Assembly: GCA_002331575.1 (NCBI GenBank)
Contig: DCZG01000125.1
Coordinates: 853-25,457, forward strand
Origin: Atopobium sp. UBA2090
Lineage (GTDB): Bacteria; Actinomycetota; Coriobacteriia; Coriobacteriales; Atopobiaceae
DNA: 24,605 bases
Direction of reading: 5' to 3'
The notes under the pieces are model-generated. The model was not told the origin of the DNA and did not search any database. It saw only the letters and a list, made by a program, of their open reading frames with translations. Numbering within the stretch: the stretch's first letter is position 1; every line of letters begins with the position of its first letter. The position numbers were made by a program, and so were the translations under genes. Positions 9,166 to 16,596 of the stretch are shown piece after piece.

Positions 9166-10929
9166 ATGAAGAAGCACGAGCCAGGTAGGATGACAGAGGA
9201 TCGCATGGGCGACATCCTCCGCAAGGCGGGCGTGGCGGTGGTCACGGGTGCGCTCACGATGGCGCTCTGCCCTCTCTCGGCCCTCGCCGAGACGAGCACG
9301 ACGACCTCGAACACCGCACCGACGTCGACGACGCAGGCAGCGCCAGGCGACGGCGGAACCCCAGGAGAGCCGCCGTCGGGCGGCATGGGCGGCGGAGGAG
9401 CCGACACGCAGACCTTCGACTACACGGGAACCTACTCCGGCGCCCTCACGACCGACGGTACGTCGGCGACCTCGAGCAGCGAGTCCTATGATGCGAGCAC
9501 CGCCGATGAGAACGCGGTTCTCGTCGAGAACGGAGGCACGCTCACGATGACGGGCGGCACGCTCACCAAGTCGGGCGATGACTCCAACGGCGACAACTGC
9601 AACTTCTACGGACTCAACTCCATCCTCCTCTCCGTGGGAGAGGAATCTCAGGCAACCGTGTCCGGCACGAGCCTCTCCGCCACATCCGAGGGTTCCAACG
9701 GCATCTTCGCCACCGACTCGGGCACCGTCTATGCCAACGATGACACGATCACCACGACCGCCGACAACTCCCGTGGCCTCGATGCCACCTATGACGGGAC
9801 GATCGTCGCCAACGGAATGACCATCTCCACGCAGGGCAACCACTGTGCCGGCATCGCGACCGACCGAGGCGGCGGCAACATCTCGGTGACCGACTCGACG
9901 CTCAGCACGGCGGGGTCCGGCTCTCCCCTCCTCTACTCGACCGGAGACATCGAGGTCTCGGGTGTCACCGGAACCGCATCGGGCTCCCATATCGCAGGCA
10001 TGGAGGGCCTCAACACCATCCTCATCAACGACTCCACGCTCGAGAGTACCAACGACGCGATCTCGGGCTCCGACCCGATCGAAAACGGCGTCATCATCTA
10101 CCAGTCCACCTCGGGCGACGCCGAGAGCACCACGGGCGAGGCAGCGACGTTCCAGGCGTCGGGATCCACGCTCAAGAGCGCCATCACCTCGGGCGCGATG
10201 TTCTACTTCACGAACACCTCGGCAAACGTCGTCCTCTCTGACACCACGCTCGACTACGACTCGACGGACGCCAACCTCATCTATGCTGCCGGCAACGACT
10301 CCAACAGCTGGGGCACCGCGGGGTCGAACGGTGCGACGGTGTCCTTCACGGGCATCGGCGAGGACATGTCGGGTGACGTCGTGGCAGACACCATCTCGAG
10401 CGTCGACCTTTATCTCACCGCGGGGACGACCTGGACCGGCGCCGCATCGATCGAGGAGAACGCCAACGGTTCGACCTCCGAGGCGCCTCTCAGCGTGAGC
10501 GTCGATGGCACCTCGAGCTGGGTTGTCGACGGCGACTCGACGGTCACCGACCTCACGGTGGCTGACGGAGGCAAGGTGGTGGACGCCAGCGGCAACACCG
10601 TCGCGATCGTCGCTGACGGCTCGACGGTGGTAGAGGGGACCTCGTCTTACACCGTGACCGTGACGGGTTCCTATTCCACCAGCTATGACGCATCTGGCGC
10701 TGGCTCGCTCTCGACCGACCTCATCGACCGCTCGGCCTTTGACGAGGCGTTTGGCACCGACACATCCTTCGAGATGGGGCAGGCCTCCGACACGACAGCC
10801 AGCACCTCGACCACCGACACCACCACGTCGGAGTCCTCCTCCGCCGCAGCGACCTCGACGACCGAGACGACCTCGAGCGAGAACCCCTTCCAGGCGTTTC
10901 TCGATTGGTTCTTCGGCCTCTTCTCATAG
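9166..10929 (+). CDS. Secreted beta-helix-like surface protein
   Basis: The 587-residue protein starts at 9166 after a good AAGGAG; upstream in-frame codons read as non-coding. A signal peptide with an extended N-region ends at about residue 41 (LSALA). It is followed by a Thr/Pro/Gly-rich linker and a long body of short repeats built from Gly, Thr, Ser, Asp and Asn (for example GGTLTMTGGTLTKSG, and units near DSTLESTNDAISGS). This pattern is typical of right-handed parallel beta-helices of adhesins or carbohydrate-binding surface proteins. The C terminus has a Ser/Thr-rich spacer and then a short aromatic amphipathic end (FQAFLDWFFGLF). There is no LPxTG motif, lipobox or S-layer domain that I recognise, so the mode of attachment is unclear. 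The exact role is unknown; adhesion is an inference. Confidence 0.8.
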   Translation: MKKHEPGRMTEDRMGDILRKAGVAVVTGALTMALCPLSALAETSTTTSNTAPTSTTQAAPGDGGTPGEPPSGGMGGGGADTQTFDYTGTYSGALTTDGTSATSSSESYDASTADENAVLVENGGTLTMTGGTLTKSGDDSNGDNCNFYGLNSILLSVGEESQATVSGTSLSATSEGSNGIFATDSGTVYANDDTITTTADNSRGLDATYDGTIVANGMTISTQGNHCAGIATDRGGGNISVTDSTLSTAGSGSPLLYSTGDIEVSGVTGTASGSHIAGMEGLNTILINDSTLESTNDAISGSDPIENGVIIYQSTSGDAESTTGEAATFQASGSTLKSAITSGAMFYFTNTSANVVLSDTTLDYDSTDANLIYAAGNDSNSWGTAGSNGATVSFTGIGEDMSGDVVADTISSVDLYLTAGTTWTGAASIEENANGSTSEAPLSVSVDGTSSWVVDGDSTVTDLTVADGGKVVDASGNTVAIVADGSTVVEGTSSYTVTVTGSYSTSYDASGAGSLSTDLIDRSAFDEAFGTDTSFEMGQASDTTASTSTTDTTTSESSSAAATSTTETTSSENPFQAFLDWFFGLFS

Positions 10930-10954
10930 CGCCCACGCTAACCCCCTTCCCTTG

Positions 10955-10994
10955 AGGCGCCCCGAGTCGCGAAAGCAGCCGGAGCGCCTTTCTT
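10955..10994 (+). terminator. Intrinsic terminator of the surface-protein gene
   Basis: AGGCGC pairs with GCGCCT, with a further CCG/CGG stem inside, followed by TTTCTT. It lies 26 nt past the stop codon. Confidence 0.75.
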
Positions 10995-11073
10995 CGTGTC
11001 GGCAGGTATGCTCGGAGCTAATGAATCCCCTCTGGCGAAGCCCCACCATCTACTTCTGTCCAGAGGAGGTCAG

Positions 11074-11517
11074 ATGCAGGACGCGTGGGATTTCGTGACA
11101 GAGGACGGCGCACGGCTGCGTGATGTCGTCGAGCAGGTGAGCGAGGACGCCACGCCCCTCCCGGCCTGGATCAGCGAGAAGCTCGATCTACACGAGGTCG
11201 CGAAGAATCATGCCGTGCGAGACTCGCGCCTCAATCAGACCTTCGCCTATCAGATCATCTCGGGGTCGCGCCATGCCTCGAGGGACAAGCTCGTCCAGCT
11301 CGCCTTCGGGATGCGGCTCGACGTCCACGAGGCCTGCGAGCTTCTCGAGCGCGGGGGCGTGAATCCGCTCTCCCCCACCTGCCGACGGGACGTGGTCATA
11401 GCATATTGCCTGCACAGGAGCTATGACATCTCGACGTGCGACGACTATCTCTGGGGTCTCCGCGAGCAGACCGTGCTGCCGGGAGGCGCTTCTCGCCATG
11501 ATTTAGCTGACGGCTAA
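11074..11517 (+). CDS. Helix-turn-helix (XRE-like) regulator
   Basis: The 147-residue protein has an XRE-like helix-turn-helix at about residues 40-80 (FAYQIISGSRHASRDKLVQLAFGM), a variant seen in regulators where recognition is followed by a helical C-terminal domain (VHEACELLERGGVNPLSPTCRRDVVIAYCL). Similar proteins sit beside Ser/Thr protein kinases in other Gram-positives, but no kinase is next to this one. I chose the ATG at 11074 because AGAGGAGGT lies 5-6 nt upstream; an earlier in-frame start at 10996 overlaps the previous terminator and is unlikely. Target genes are unknown. Confidence 0.75.
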   Translation: MQDAWDFVTEDGARLRDVVEQVSEDATPLPAWISEKLDLHEVAKNHAVRDSRLNQTFAYQIISGSRHASRDKLVQLAFGMRLDVHEACELLERGGVNPLSPTCRRDVVIAYCLHRSYDISTCDDYLWGLREQTVLPGGASRHDLADG

Positions 11518-11521
11518 TGAG

Positions 11522-11550
11522 TTGACCCAAGGCTGTGCCTAGCATCTAAC
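11522..11550 (+). promoter_or_regulatory. Candidate promoter for the small membrane protein
   Basis: TTGACC and TCTAAC are separated by 17 bp, about 75 nt upstream of the membrane protein start and just after the regulator's stop codon. The -35 is good and the -10 is a 4-of-6 match. Confidence 0.4.
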
Positions 11551-11625
11551 TCGTCTCGAATGCCCTCATGGTCGAGCGCCATCCAAGGCATCGTCGAGAA
11601 GTCCAAGACCCGAAGGAGAAGCAGC

Positions 11626-11988
11626 ATGAAGCGTAAGCTCAACATCCCACTCTTGATTTCCCTGGTCATCGGCGTCGCATACCTGATCTACAGCGTCGTC
11701 TACTGGAGCGGTGCCGTCGGAGGCACCACGACGGGAACGGCAGCGGCCGGTGCGGCGATTGCGTCCGCCCTGGTCATGCCACACCTGATATGTCTCGCGG
11801 TTGGCATCGTCTTCAACGCGCTCGGACTCTTCATGAGGAAGGCGGCGTTCGCGCTCGTGGGAGCCATCCTCTATGCTGTCGCGCTCGTCCTGTTCATCCC
11901 GTACTTCATGTTCGTGATCGTGGAGATGATCCTCTCCTTCGTGGGCTTCTCCCAGCTCAAGAAGGGTGAGTCGACACCTGTCGCATAG
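11626..11988 (+). CDS. Small four-helix membrane protein, function unknown
   Basis: The 120-residue protein begins at 11626 after AAGGAGAAG. It has a short basic start (MKRKLN), four likely membrane segments (about residues 6-26, 40-65, 70-90 and 92-108), and a short polar tail. I recognise no functional family or conserved polar active-site residues. It is transcribed alone, with a candidate promoter upstream and a shared convergent hairpin downstream. The hydrophobic pattern, codon use and ribosome binding site support a real gene. Confidence 0.7.
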   Translation: MKRKLNIPLLISLVIGVAYLIYSVVYWSGAVGGTTTGTAAAGAAIASALVMPHLICLAVGIVFNALGLFMRKAAFALVGAILYAVALVLFIPYFMFVIVEMILSFVGFSQLKKGESTPVA

Positions 11989-12006
11989 GCACGCCTCAGA
12001 TGGGAA

Positions 12007-12040
12007 GACGCCCCGGGCCGTCAATTTGACCCGGGGCGTC
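12007..12040. terminator. Bidirectional hairpin between convergent genes
   Basis: GACGCCCCGGG and CCCGGGGCGTC form a perfect 11-bp stem, with a further GTCAA/TTGAC stem inside. It lies between the membrane-protein stop (11988) and the tannase-like stop (12064), and probably ends both transcripts. U-tracts are weak on both sides. Confidence 0.7.
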
Positions 12041-12063
12041 ATGTGTCTCGGATGAGAAAGACC

Positions 12064-14016
12064 CTACGCGCTGCAGCAGGCCGTGACCCAGGAGATGAGG
12101 TTGGTCGTCGCCGTGCCCGTCCTCTCTGCGAGCACGTGACCCTGCCCCCAAACGGGCGTGAACGCCACGTCGGTGACGCCCTCGCAGTGCCCGAGCGCGA
12201 GAGAGAGGTTGACGGACGAGCACAGGGAGTTCTCCGAATCGAAGACGCCCTCGTTGATGCGCCAGTGGGCTGCAACCTTCGCCGAGCCGTACCCCTCGTA
12301 GTGGCCGCTCGTGTAGTAGAGCGGGTTGAACATGTTCAGCCGATCGGCGATCGACACGTCGAGGGAGTCGGTCTTCTCGAGGTCGTCATCCCAGGCGGTC
12401 GCATATGCCTCGTCCCAGTCAGAGCACGTCGCGTAGGTGTTCGCGTTGGCCTTCACGAGGTCGGCGTCCATCTGGTCGAAGTGGAGCGTGCTCTCCTCGC
12501 CGATGCCGAAGAGCTGGTTGACCTTGGAGCTTCGGTCGGTGGCGTCGAATGCCGAGACGCTCAGGGTCGCGGGACGCACATGCGTCGAGAACTCGCGCAG
12601 GCTCGAGATGCTCACCGTGTCGCGGCTGAGGTTGTAGTCGATCCACCAGTCGTCGGCGTTGAGCGTGGAGAAGTAATCCTGGACCGTGCCAAAGATCGTG
12701 GACGCCACGATCGTCGCACCCGTGGCGGTGGTGGTCGACGGCGTGGTCGCCTCAGCAGACGCGGAGTCGGCGGAGGTGGACGAGTCGGCAGCGGCATCCG
12801 CCTGGGTCTGCGCGGTGGCCGCAGCTATCGCGGCCTCGTCGGCGCGCGTGGAGGCGAGGTTGGGGTCGCCCGGGAATGATGGGTCCTCGAGGCGCTGGGG
12901 CGTATAGGTATAGGGGAAGGTCGTGCCCTCGAGGAAGCTGACCGCTGCCCCGTTGAGAATCGAGATGAGCTGCGAGGAATAGCTGCCGAGCGTGTAGTAG
13001 CCGCCCTCGGACTCATCGAGCGCGAGCTGCGCGTCGGAGCTGTCACGCAGGTCCATGGCATTGACGTACTCGCCATAGGCGTTCGCGAGACCGTTGGAGA
13101 GCTGCTTGGTCCAAGTGCCGTCCGCGCGGGTTCCCGTGGAGGCATACTGGCCGGCGACCCACTCGTAGGAGGCATCGATGGTGTCAAGCGAGGTCAGGGG
13201 ACACCATGAGGCGCTCCCAAAGATGACGTCGGAGATGTCATTGCCCTCGACGTCGTGCGTGATCGCACCGATGCTATCGAGGTAGGGCTCGTAGAGCGGA
13301 GAGCCGCCCGACGCGCCGAGAACCTCGCTCATGCCGCCACCACCTGCGAAGCCGTAGGCAAAGACGCGTGAGGCGTCGCACGGCAGGGCGGTCGCGTTAT
13401 ATCTCACGAAGCGAATGGCCGCCTTGAAGTCGACGACGGGCCAAGGAGAGCCGCCAGGGTAGAGGTCGTTCGAACCCGAGGAGGTGTCGTAACCCGCGCT
13501 CCTCCCACGGAAACCTGGGTAGACGTAGATGCAACCGGCCTCCATGTAGGGTTTGAGACCGTCATAGCCATACTTCGTAGGACTCAGCTGGGCCGCGACC
13601 GAACCCGTGTTGATCGGCATGAGGACAGGCGCGGTGGAGGGAGTGAAGCTCCCGACCACGGCCTTCTCGTTGACCGTACAGGAGTAGCTGTCGCCCTTCT
13701 TCTCGGCCGTGAAGAAGTTACCGGGCACGAAGATCGCGAGGGACTCGTAGGTCTCGGTCGCGGGCTTGAGGCAGTAGGTCAGCCCAAGCTGGTAGTAGAC
13801 GTCGTTGTCCTCGTCGTACTTCCATGACGAGGTGTTGATCGCAAGCTTCTCGAACTCCTTGAGGTCGACGGTCGACGCAGTCGAGCTCGAGGAGTCCGAC
13901 GCGGATGATGACGACGAGGTCGAATCGTCCTTCACGGCGCTGTTGGCGCATGCGGAAAGTCCGATAACGGTGCCTGCGGACGCCAGTGCGAGAAAGTCTC
14001 TTCTCGTGCAGTCCAT
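12064..14016 (-). CDS. Tannase-family (alpha/beta hydrolase) lipoprotein lacking the nucleophile serine
   Basis: The 650-residue protein starts with a twin-arginine lipoprotein signal (CTRRDFLALASAG, lipobox Cys at LSAC) and a Ser/Asp linker. The body matches bacterial tannase/feruloyl-esterase-like proteins: VYPGFRGRSAGYD, then the elbow VFAYGFAGGGGMSEVLGASGG, YLDSIGAI, SASWCPLTSLDTIDASYEW, the FDATDRSSKVNQLFG segment with candidate catalytic Asp494, and MFNPLYY plus AAHWRINEG with candidate His584. The elbow in active relatives reads G-x-S-G-G; here the Ser position is Ala224 (codon GCA at 13345-13347). The protein may therefore bind, not hydrolyse, galloyl or other aromatic esters, or use other chemistry. 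A 40-residue Ala/Thr/Ser insert (about 394-435) breaks the lid region. AGGGAGG precedes the ATG. It lies 34 bp downstream of degV and is probably co-transcribed with it. Confidence 0.8.
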   Translation of the reverse strand: MDCTRRDFLALASAGTVIGLSACANSAVKDDSTSSSSSASDSSSSTASTVDLKEFEKLAINTSSWKYDEDNDVYYQLGLTYCLKPATETYESLAIFVPGNFFTAEKKGDSYSCTVNEKAVVGSFTPSTAPVLMPINTGSVAAQLSPTKYGYDGLKPYMEAGCIYVYPGFRGRSAGYDTSSGSNDLYPGGSPWPVVDFKAAIRFVRYNATALPCDASRVFAYGFAGGGGMSEVLGASGGSPLYEPYLDSIGAITHDVEGNDISDVIFGSASWCPLTSLDTIDASYEWVAGQYASTGTRADGTWTKQLSNGLANAYGEYVNAMDLRDSSDAQLALDESEGGYYTLGSYSSQLISILNGAAVSFLEGTTFPYTYTPQRLEDPSFPGDPNLASTRADEAAIAAATAQTQADAAADSSTSADSASAEATTPSTTTATGATIVASTIFGTVQDYFSTLNADDWWIDYNLSRDTVSISSLREFSTHVRPATLSVSAFDATDRSSKVNQLFGIGEESTLHFDQMDADLVKANANTYATCSDWDEAYATAWDDDLEKTDSLDVSIADRLNMFNPLYYTSGHYEGYGSAKVAAHWRINEGVFDSENSLCSSVNLSLALGHCEGVTDVAFTPVWGQGHVLAERTGTATTNLISWVTACCSA

Positions 14017-14050
14017 CTTTCCTCCCTAGTGAGGAATGCCGAAGGTGGGG

Positions 14051-14992
14051 CTACTTGGTGCGAATACCCTTCACATGGGTGATGAGCTTGTCCTTGCGAC
14101 GATCCTCTCCCCAGAAGCAGCAGGAGCACATGCCGGGTCCGACGTGAGCGCCGATGGTCGGACCGATGGCCGGCCGCAGCACGCGAAGCTCCGGGTCAAA
14201 CTCGCGAAGCGTGGACGAGATCTGGTACCCGTCATCGGGGCAGTCGGCATCACCGACGGCGACGACGTGGCCATACGGCTCGAGGACGCGGTTCTTCTCG
14301 AAGTACTCCATGAACCTGTGCATGCCCTTCTTGCGACCGCGTGCCACCATGCGGATACCGAGCGTGCCGTCGAGGTTGAAGTGGAGGATGGCCTTTACGT
14401 CGAGGGCGTCACCCACGACGGAGACCGCCTTGGGAAGACGGCCGCCGCGGTGAAGCGCGTCGAGGTTGTCGACGAGGAAGACCGTGCGCACATGGTAGCG
14501 CGCCTCGTTTGCCCAGAGCACGAGCGCCTCCGCGTTGAGGCCGGCATCACGCTGGTGGCAGGCCTCCTCCACGAGGAGGGTCTGCGCGGTGGATGCGAGA
14601 AGGCTGTCCACGACGTAGATGCGGATCTCCTCGTCGGGGTGCTCCTCCTTGAAACGGTCGAGGGCGGTGACCGCGCCGTTGTAGCCACCCGAGATGCCAC
14701 TCGATATGCAGAAGAGCACGGTGGGGACACCGGAGTCGTAGGCCTCGCGGAACGCCTGGTCGTACTCGAGCTGGGAAGGCTGCGAAGTCATGGGCGTGGC
14801 ACCGCGGCGAATCGCATTGTAGAAGTCATGGACGCTGATGGACTGGAAGAGGTCGTCATCGCCGTGGAGACCACCGTCTGGCTTGCCCGCCTCGACGTAG
14901 TGGAAGGGAATGATCTTGACGCCAAGCGCATCCGCCTGCTTCTGCGTAAAATCGCAGCAGGAATCGCTCATGATATTGCATTTGGGAGCCAT
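14051..14992 (-). CDS. DegV family fatty-acid-binding protein (FakB-like)
   Basis: The 313-residue protein has the DegV fold: MSDSCCDF (Asp10/Ser11) at the start, TSQPS at 69-73, SSGISGGYN around the fatty-acid carboxylate-binding serine at about 98-105, and a C-terminal domain with IGAHVGPG (FakB proteins have this glycine loop). FakB proteins hold a fatty acid for phosphorylation by the FakA kinase before phospholipid synthesis; no fakA is in the window. The ATG at 14992 has GAGAGGCGG upstream. The TTG at 15010 would add six residues and overlaps the ribosome binding site, so I reject it. The gap to the tannase-like gene is 34 bp. Confidence 0.9.
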   Translation of the reverse strand: MAPKCNIMSDSCCDFTQKQADALGVKIIPFHYVEAGKPDGGLHGDDDLFQSISVHDFYNAIRRGATPMTSQPSQLEYDQAFREAYDSGVPTVLFCISSGISGGYNGAVTALDRFKEEHPDEEIRIYVVDSLLASTAQTLLVEEACHQRDAGLNAEALVLWANEARYHVRTVFLVDNLDALHRGGRLPKAVSVVGDALDVKAILHFNLDGTLGIRMVARGRKKGMHRFMEYFEKNRVLEPYGHVVAVGDADCPDDGYQISSTLREFDPELRVLRPAIGPTIGAHVGPGMCSCCFWGEDRRKDKLITHVKGIRTK

Positions 14993-15027
14993 GTGCCGCC
15001 TCTCAGACAAAACGAATGGTTGCTGCT

Positions 15028-15057
15028 ATTGTAAGCGTAGACACGGAAGATGGCCAA
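15028..15057 (-). promoter_or_regulatory. Candidate degV promoter
   Basis: On the minus strand TTGGCC and TACAAT are separated by 18 bp, about 36 nt upstream of the degV start. Both hexamers are partial matches to the consensus. Confidence 0.45.
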
Positions 15058-15105
15058 ACCCCCACCGTGCTACCACGAGAAATCATCAGTCGCGAGGAGG
15101 TTGTC

Positions 15106-15429
15106 ATGTTCGGACGTAAGAAGGAGGTCCCCGTCCTCCCCGAGGGAACGAGACGCGTCCACGTGCGCTTCGTTGGCGAGGTGCAGGGCGTCGGCTTTCG
15201 CTGGACCTGCCGCACCATCGCAATGGACCTCAAGCTCACGGGCTGGGTCAAGAACGAGGACGACGGTTCGGTCACGCTCGAGCTCCAGGGCTCCGACGAC
15301 GCCATCGGCCGCTTCTTCACGGGACTCGTCGGAAGCTTCCGCCGCTACCACATCGTCTATCACATCGACGAGAAGGAAGACATCGCCCTCGACCCCTACG
15401 AGACCGAGTTCTCCGTCAAGTTCTACTAA
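15106..15429 (+). CDS. acyP: Acylphosphatase
   Basis: Acylphosphatase hydrolyses carboxyl-phosphate bonds such as in acetyl phosphate and 1,3-bisphosphoglycerate. The 107-residue protein carries the phosphate loop VGEVQGVGFRWTC with catalytic Arg32 and GWVKNEDDGSVTLELQG with catalytic Asn50; the 18-residue spacing equals Arg23/Asn41 of the classical enzymes. About 16 residues precede the domain. I chose the ATG at 15106 because GAGGAGG lies 5 nt upstream; the longer frame from 15016 overlaps the degV promoter. The next gene starts 9 bp after its stop, so the two form an operon. Confidence 0.9.
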   Translation: MFGRKKEVPVLPEGTRRVHVRFVGEVQGVGFRWTCRTIAMDLKLTGWVKNEDDGSVTLELQGSDDAIGRFFTGLVGSFRRYHIVYHIDEKEDIALDPYETEFSVKFY

Positions 15430-15438
15430 GGACATGGC

Positions 15439-16230
15439 ATGGCTCAGCTGGAGGCAGGGGGGTTCTCGCTCGACGCGGTGGCGCGGTCGGGCCAGGTGTT
15501 CACGTGGCGTCAGCTCGACGAAGGACGCTGGCTCGTCGCGAGCGGGGCGAGAAGGTGCGTGCTCTCGCAAGAGAGCAGCACACTCGAGGTGAGTCGGGTC
15601 TCCGGCGGTGATCCAGACGAGAGCGAGCTCTCCTACTGGAGGCGCTACCTCGCGCTCGACGAGGACTACGACGGAATTCTCGATAAGCTCGAGCTGCCTG
15701 ACGGGGCGCGGGAGACGAACTCCGGCCTGCGCGTCCTCGCCCAGGACTGGTGGGACGCGGCGGTCTCGTTCGTGGTCTCCCAGAACTCCAACATCCCGCG
15801 CATTCAGCGAACGGTCTGGACGCTCATGGACGCTGGCGACGGCTGCATCCCCTCCCCCGAGGGACTGCTCGAGCTCTTTGGGCGAGAGGGTTTTGCGGAG
15901 GGGCTCAGGCTCGGATATCGCCGGCCCTACCTCGAGGCGCTCGCCGAACGCGCGCTGGGATGGCACCCCACCTGTCTCGACCGCCCGGGCATGTCGCTCG
16001 ACGAGACGATGGCGGAGCTCGAGGAGACCCCGGGCATCGGGCCGAAGGTAGCGAGCTGCATCTGTCTCTTCGGGCTTGGATACCTCAACGCGGTCCCGCG
16101 CGACACTTGGATCAAGCGAGCCGAGCGCGAGACGGGAATGAGCTGGGACGAGCAGTATGGCGGCATCCAGCAGCAGTACGTGTTCGCCTGGTACCGCGAG
16201 GGGGCCGGTCGTCACGAGCGCGGCGCATAG
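15439..16230 (+). CDS. OGG1-type 8-oxoguanine DNA glycosylase / AP lyase
   Basis: The enzyme removes 8-oxoguanine from DNA and cuts the resulting abasic site. The 263-residue protein has the N-terminal OGG1 element SGQVFTWRQ (base-sensing Gly), then AVSFVVSQNSNIPRIQR, and the helix-hairpin-helix-GPD segment TPGIGPKVASCICLFGL with catalytic Lys203, followed by AVPRDTW with catalytic Asp222. The Lys-Asp spacing of 19 equals Lys249/Asp268 in human OGG1. Length is typical for bacterial OGG1 homologues. A ribosome binding site AAGGA overlaps the acylphosphatase stop region. An oxidative-damage enzyme in an apparent anaerobe suggests defence against oxygen exposure. It is the last gene before tRNA-Phe. 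Confidence 0.9.
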   Translation: MAQLEAGGFSLDAVARSGQVFTWRQLDEGRWLVASGARRCVLSQESSTLEVSRVSGGDPDESELSYWRRYLALDEDYDGILDKLELPDGARETNSGLRVLAQDWWDAAVSFVVSQNSNIPRIQRTVWTLMDAGDGCIPSPEGLLELFGREGFAEGLRLGYRRPYLEALAERALGWHPTCLDRPGMSLDETMAELEETPGIGPKVASCICLFGLGYLNAVPRDTWIKRAERETGMSWDEQYGGIQQQYVFAWYREGAGRHERGA

Positions 16231-16311
16231 CCGCTCGCTGCCTTCCTGCGGACGAGCGTCGAACCTAGCTGTTGATTTTTGCGAGACGTTCCCCGCAAGG
16301 GGAAAAACCCT

Positions 16312-16339
16312 TTGACCTTTGGAAAGAGTCTGGTATAGT
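16312..16339 (+). promoter_or_regulatory. Promoter of tRNA-Phe
   Basis: TTGACC and TATAGT are separated by 16 bp, with a TGn extension (TGGTATAGT). It ends 26 nt before the tRNA 5' end, a good fit for a stable RNA promoter. A short hairpin TTCCCC-GCAA-GGGGAA lies just upstream (16289-16304). Confidence 0.75.
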
Positions 16340-16365
16340 AATCGAGCTTGCGAAAGCAGGCCTTT

Positions 16366-16441
16366 GGCTGGGTAGCTCAGTTGGTAGAGCAGGGGACTGA
16401 AAATCCCCGTGTCAGGGGTTCGACTCCCTTCCCCGCCACCA
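16366..16441 (+). tRNA. tRNA-Phe (anticodon GAA), CCA encoded
   Basis: The cloverleaf is clear: D arm GCTC-AGTTGGTA-GAGC, anticodon arm GGGGA-CTGAAAA-TCCCC (anticodon GAA), T arm AGGGG-TTCGACT-CCCTT, discriminator A and an encoded CCA end. The acceptor arms GGCTGGG and CCCCGCC pair at six of seven positions; position 4 (U) faces position 69 (C), a mismatch where an A at 69 would be expected. All other invariant bases look normal. It has its own promoter and terminator. Confidence 0.93.
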
Positions 16442-16450
16442 TAAGAGAAG

Positions 16451-16493
16451 AGCAGGTCAGACGGGTAAAAGCGTCTGGCCTGCTTTCTTGTTT
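16451..16493 (+). terminator. Intrinsic terminator of tRNA-Phe
   Basis: AGCAGGTCAGACG and CGTCTGGCCTGCT form a 13-bp stem with one G-U pair around an 8-nt loop, followed by TTCTTGTTT. Confidence 0.85.
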
Positions 16494-16596
16494 CGGGCGT
16501 TCGCTAGCACGTCTCGCTAACAATTCGCTAACACGGATGCGCTCCCAAGGCCTACCCGATTGCAAAGCCGCCAACAGGGTTCAAGACACCCTCGCT

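Noticed and set aside
16289..16304. Hairpin TTCCCC-GCAA-GGGGAA as terminator of the glycosylase gene
   Set aside because: It is followed by A residues rather than T and sits just before the tRNA promoter; termination is not supported.
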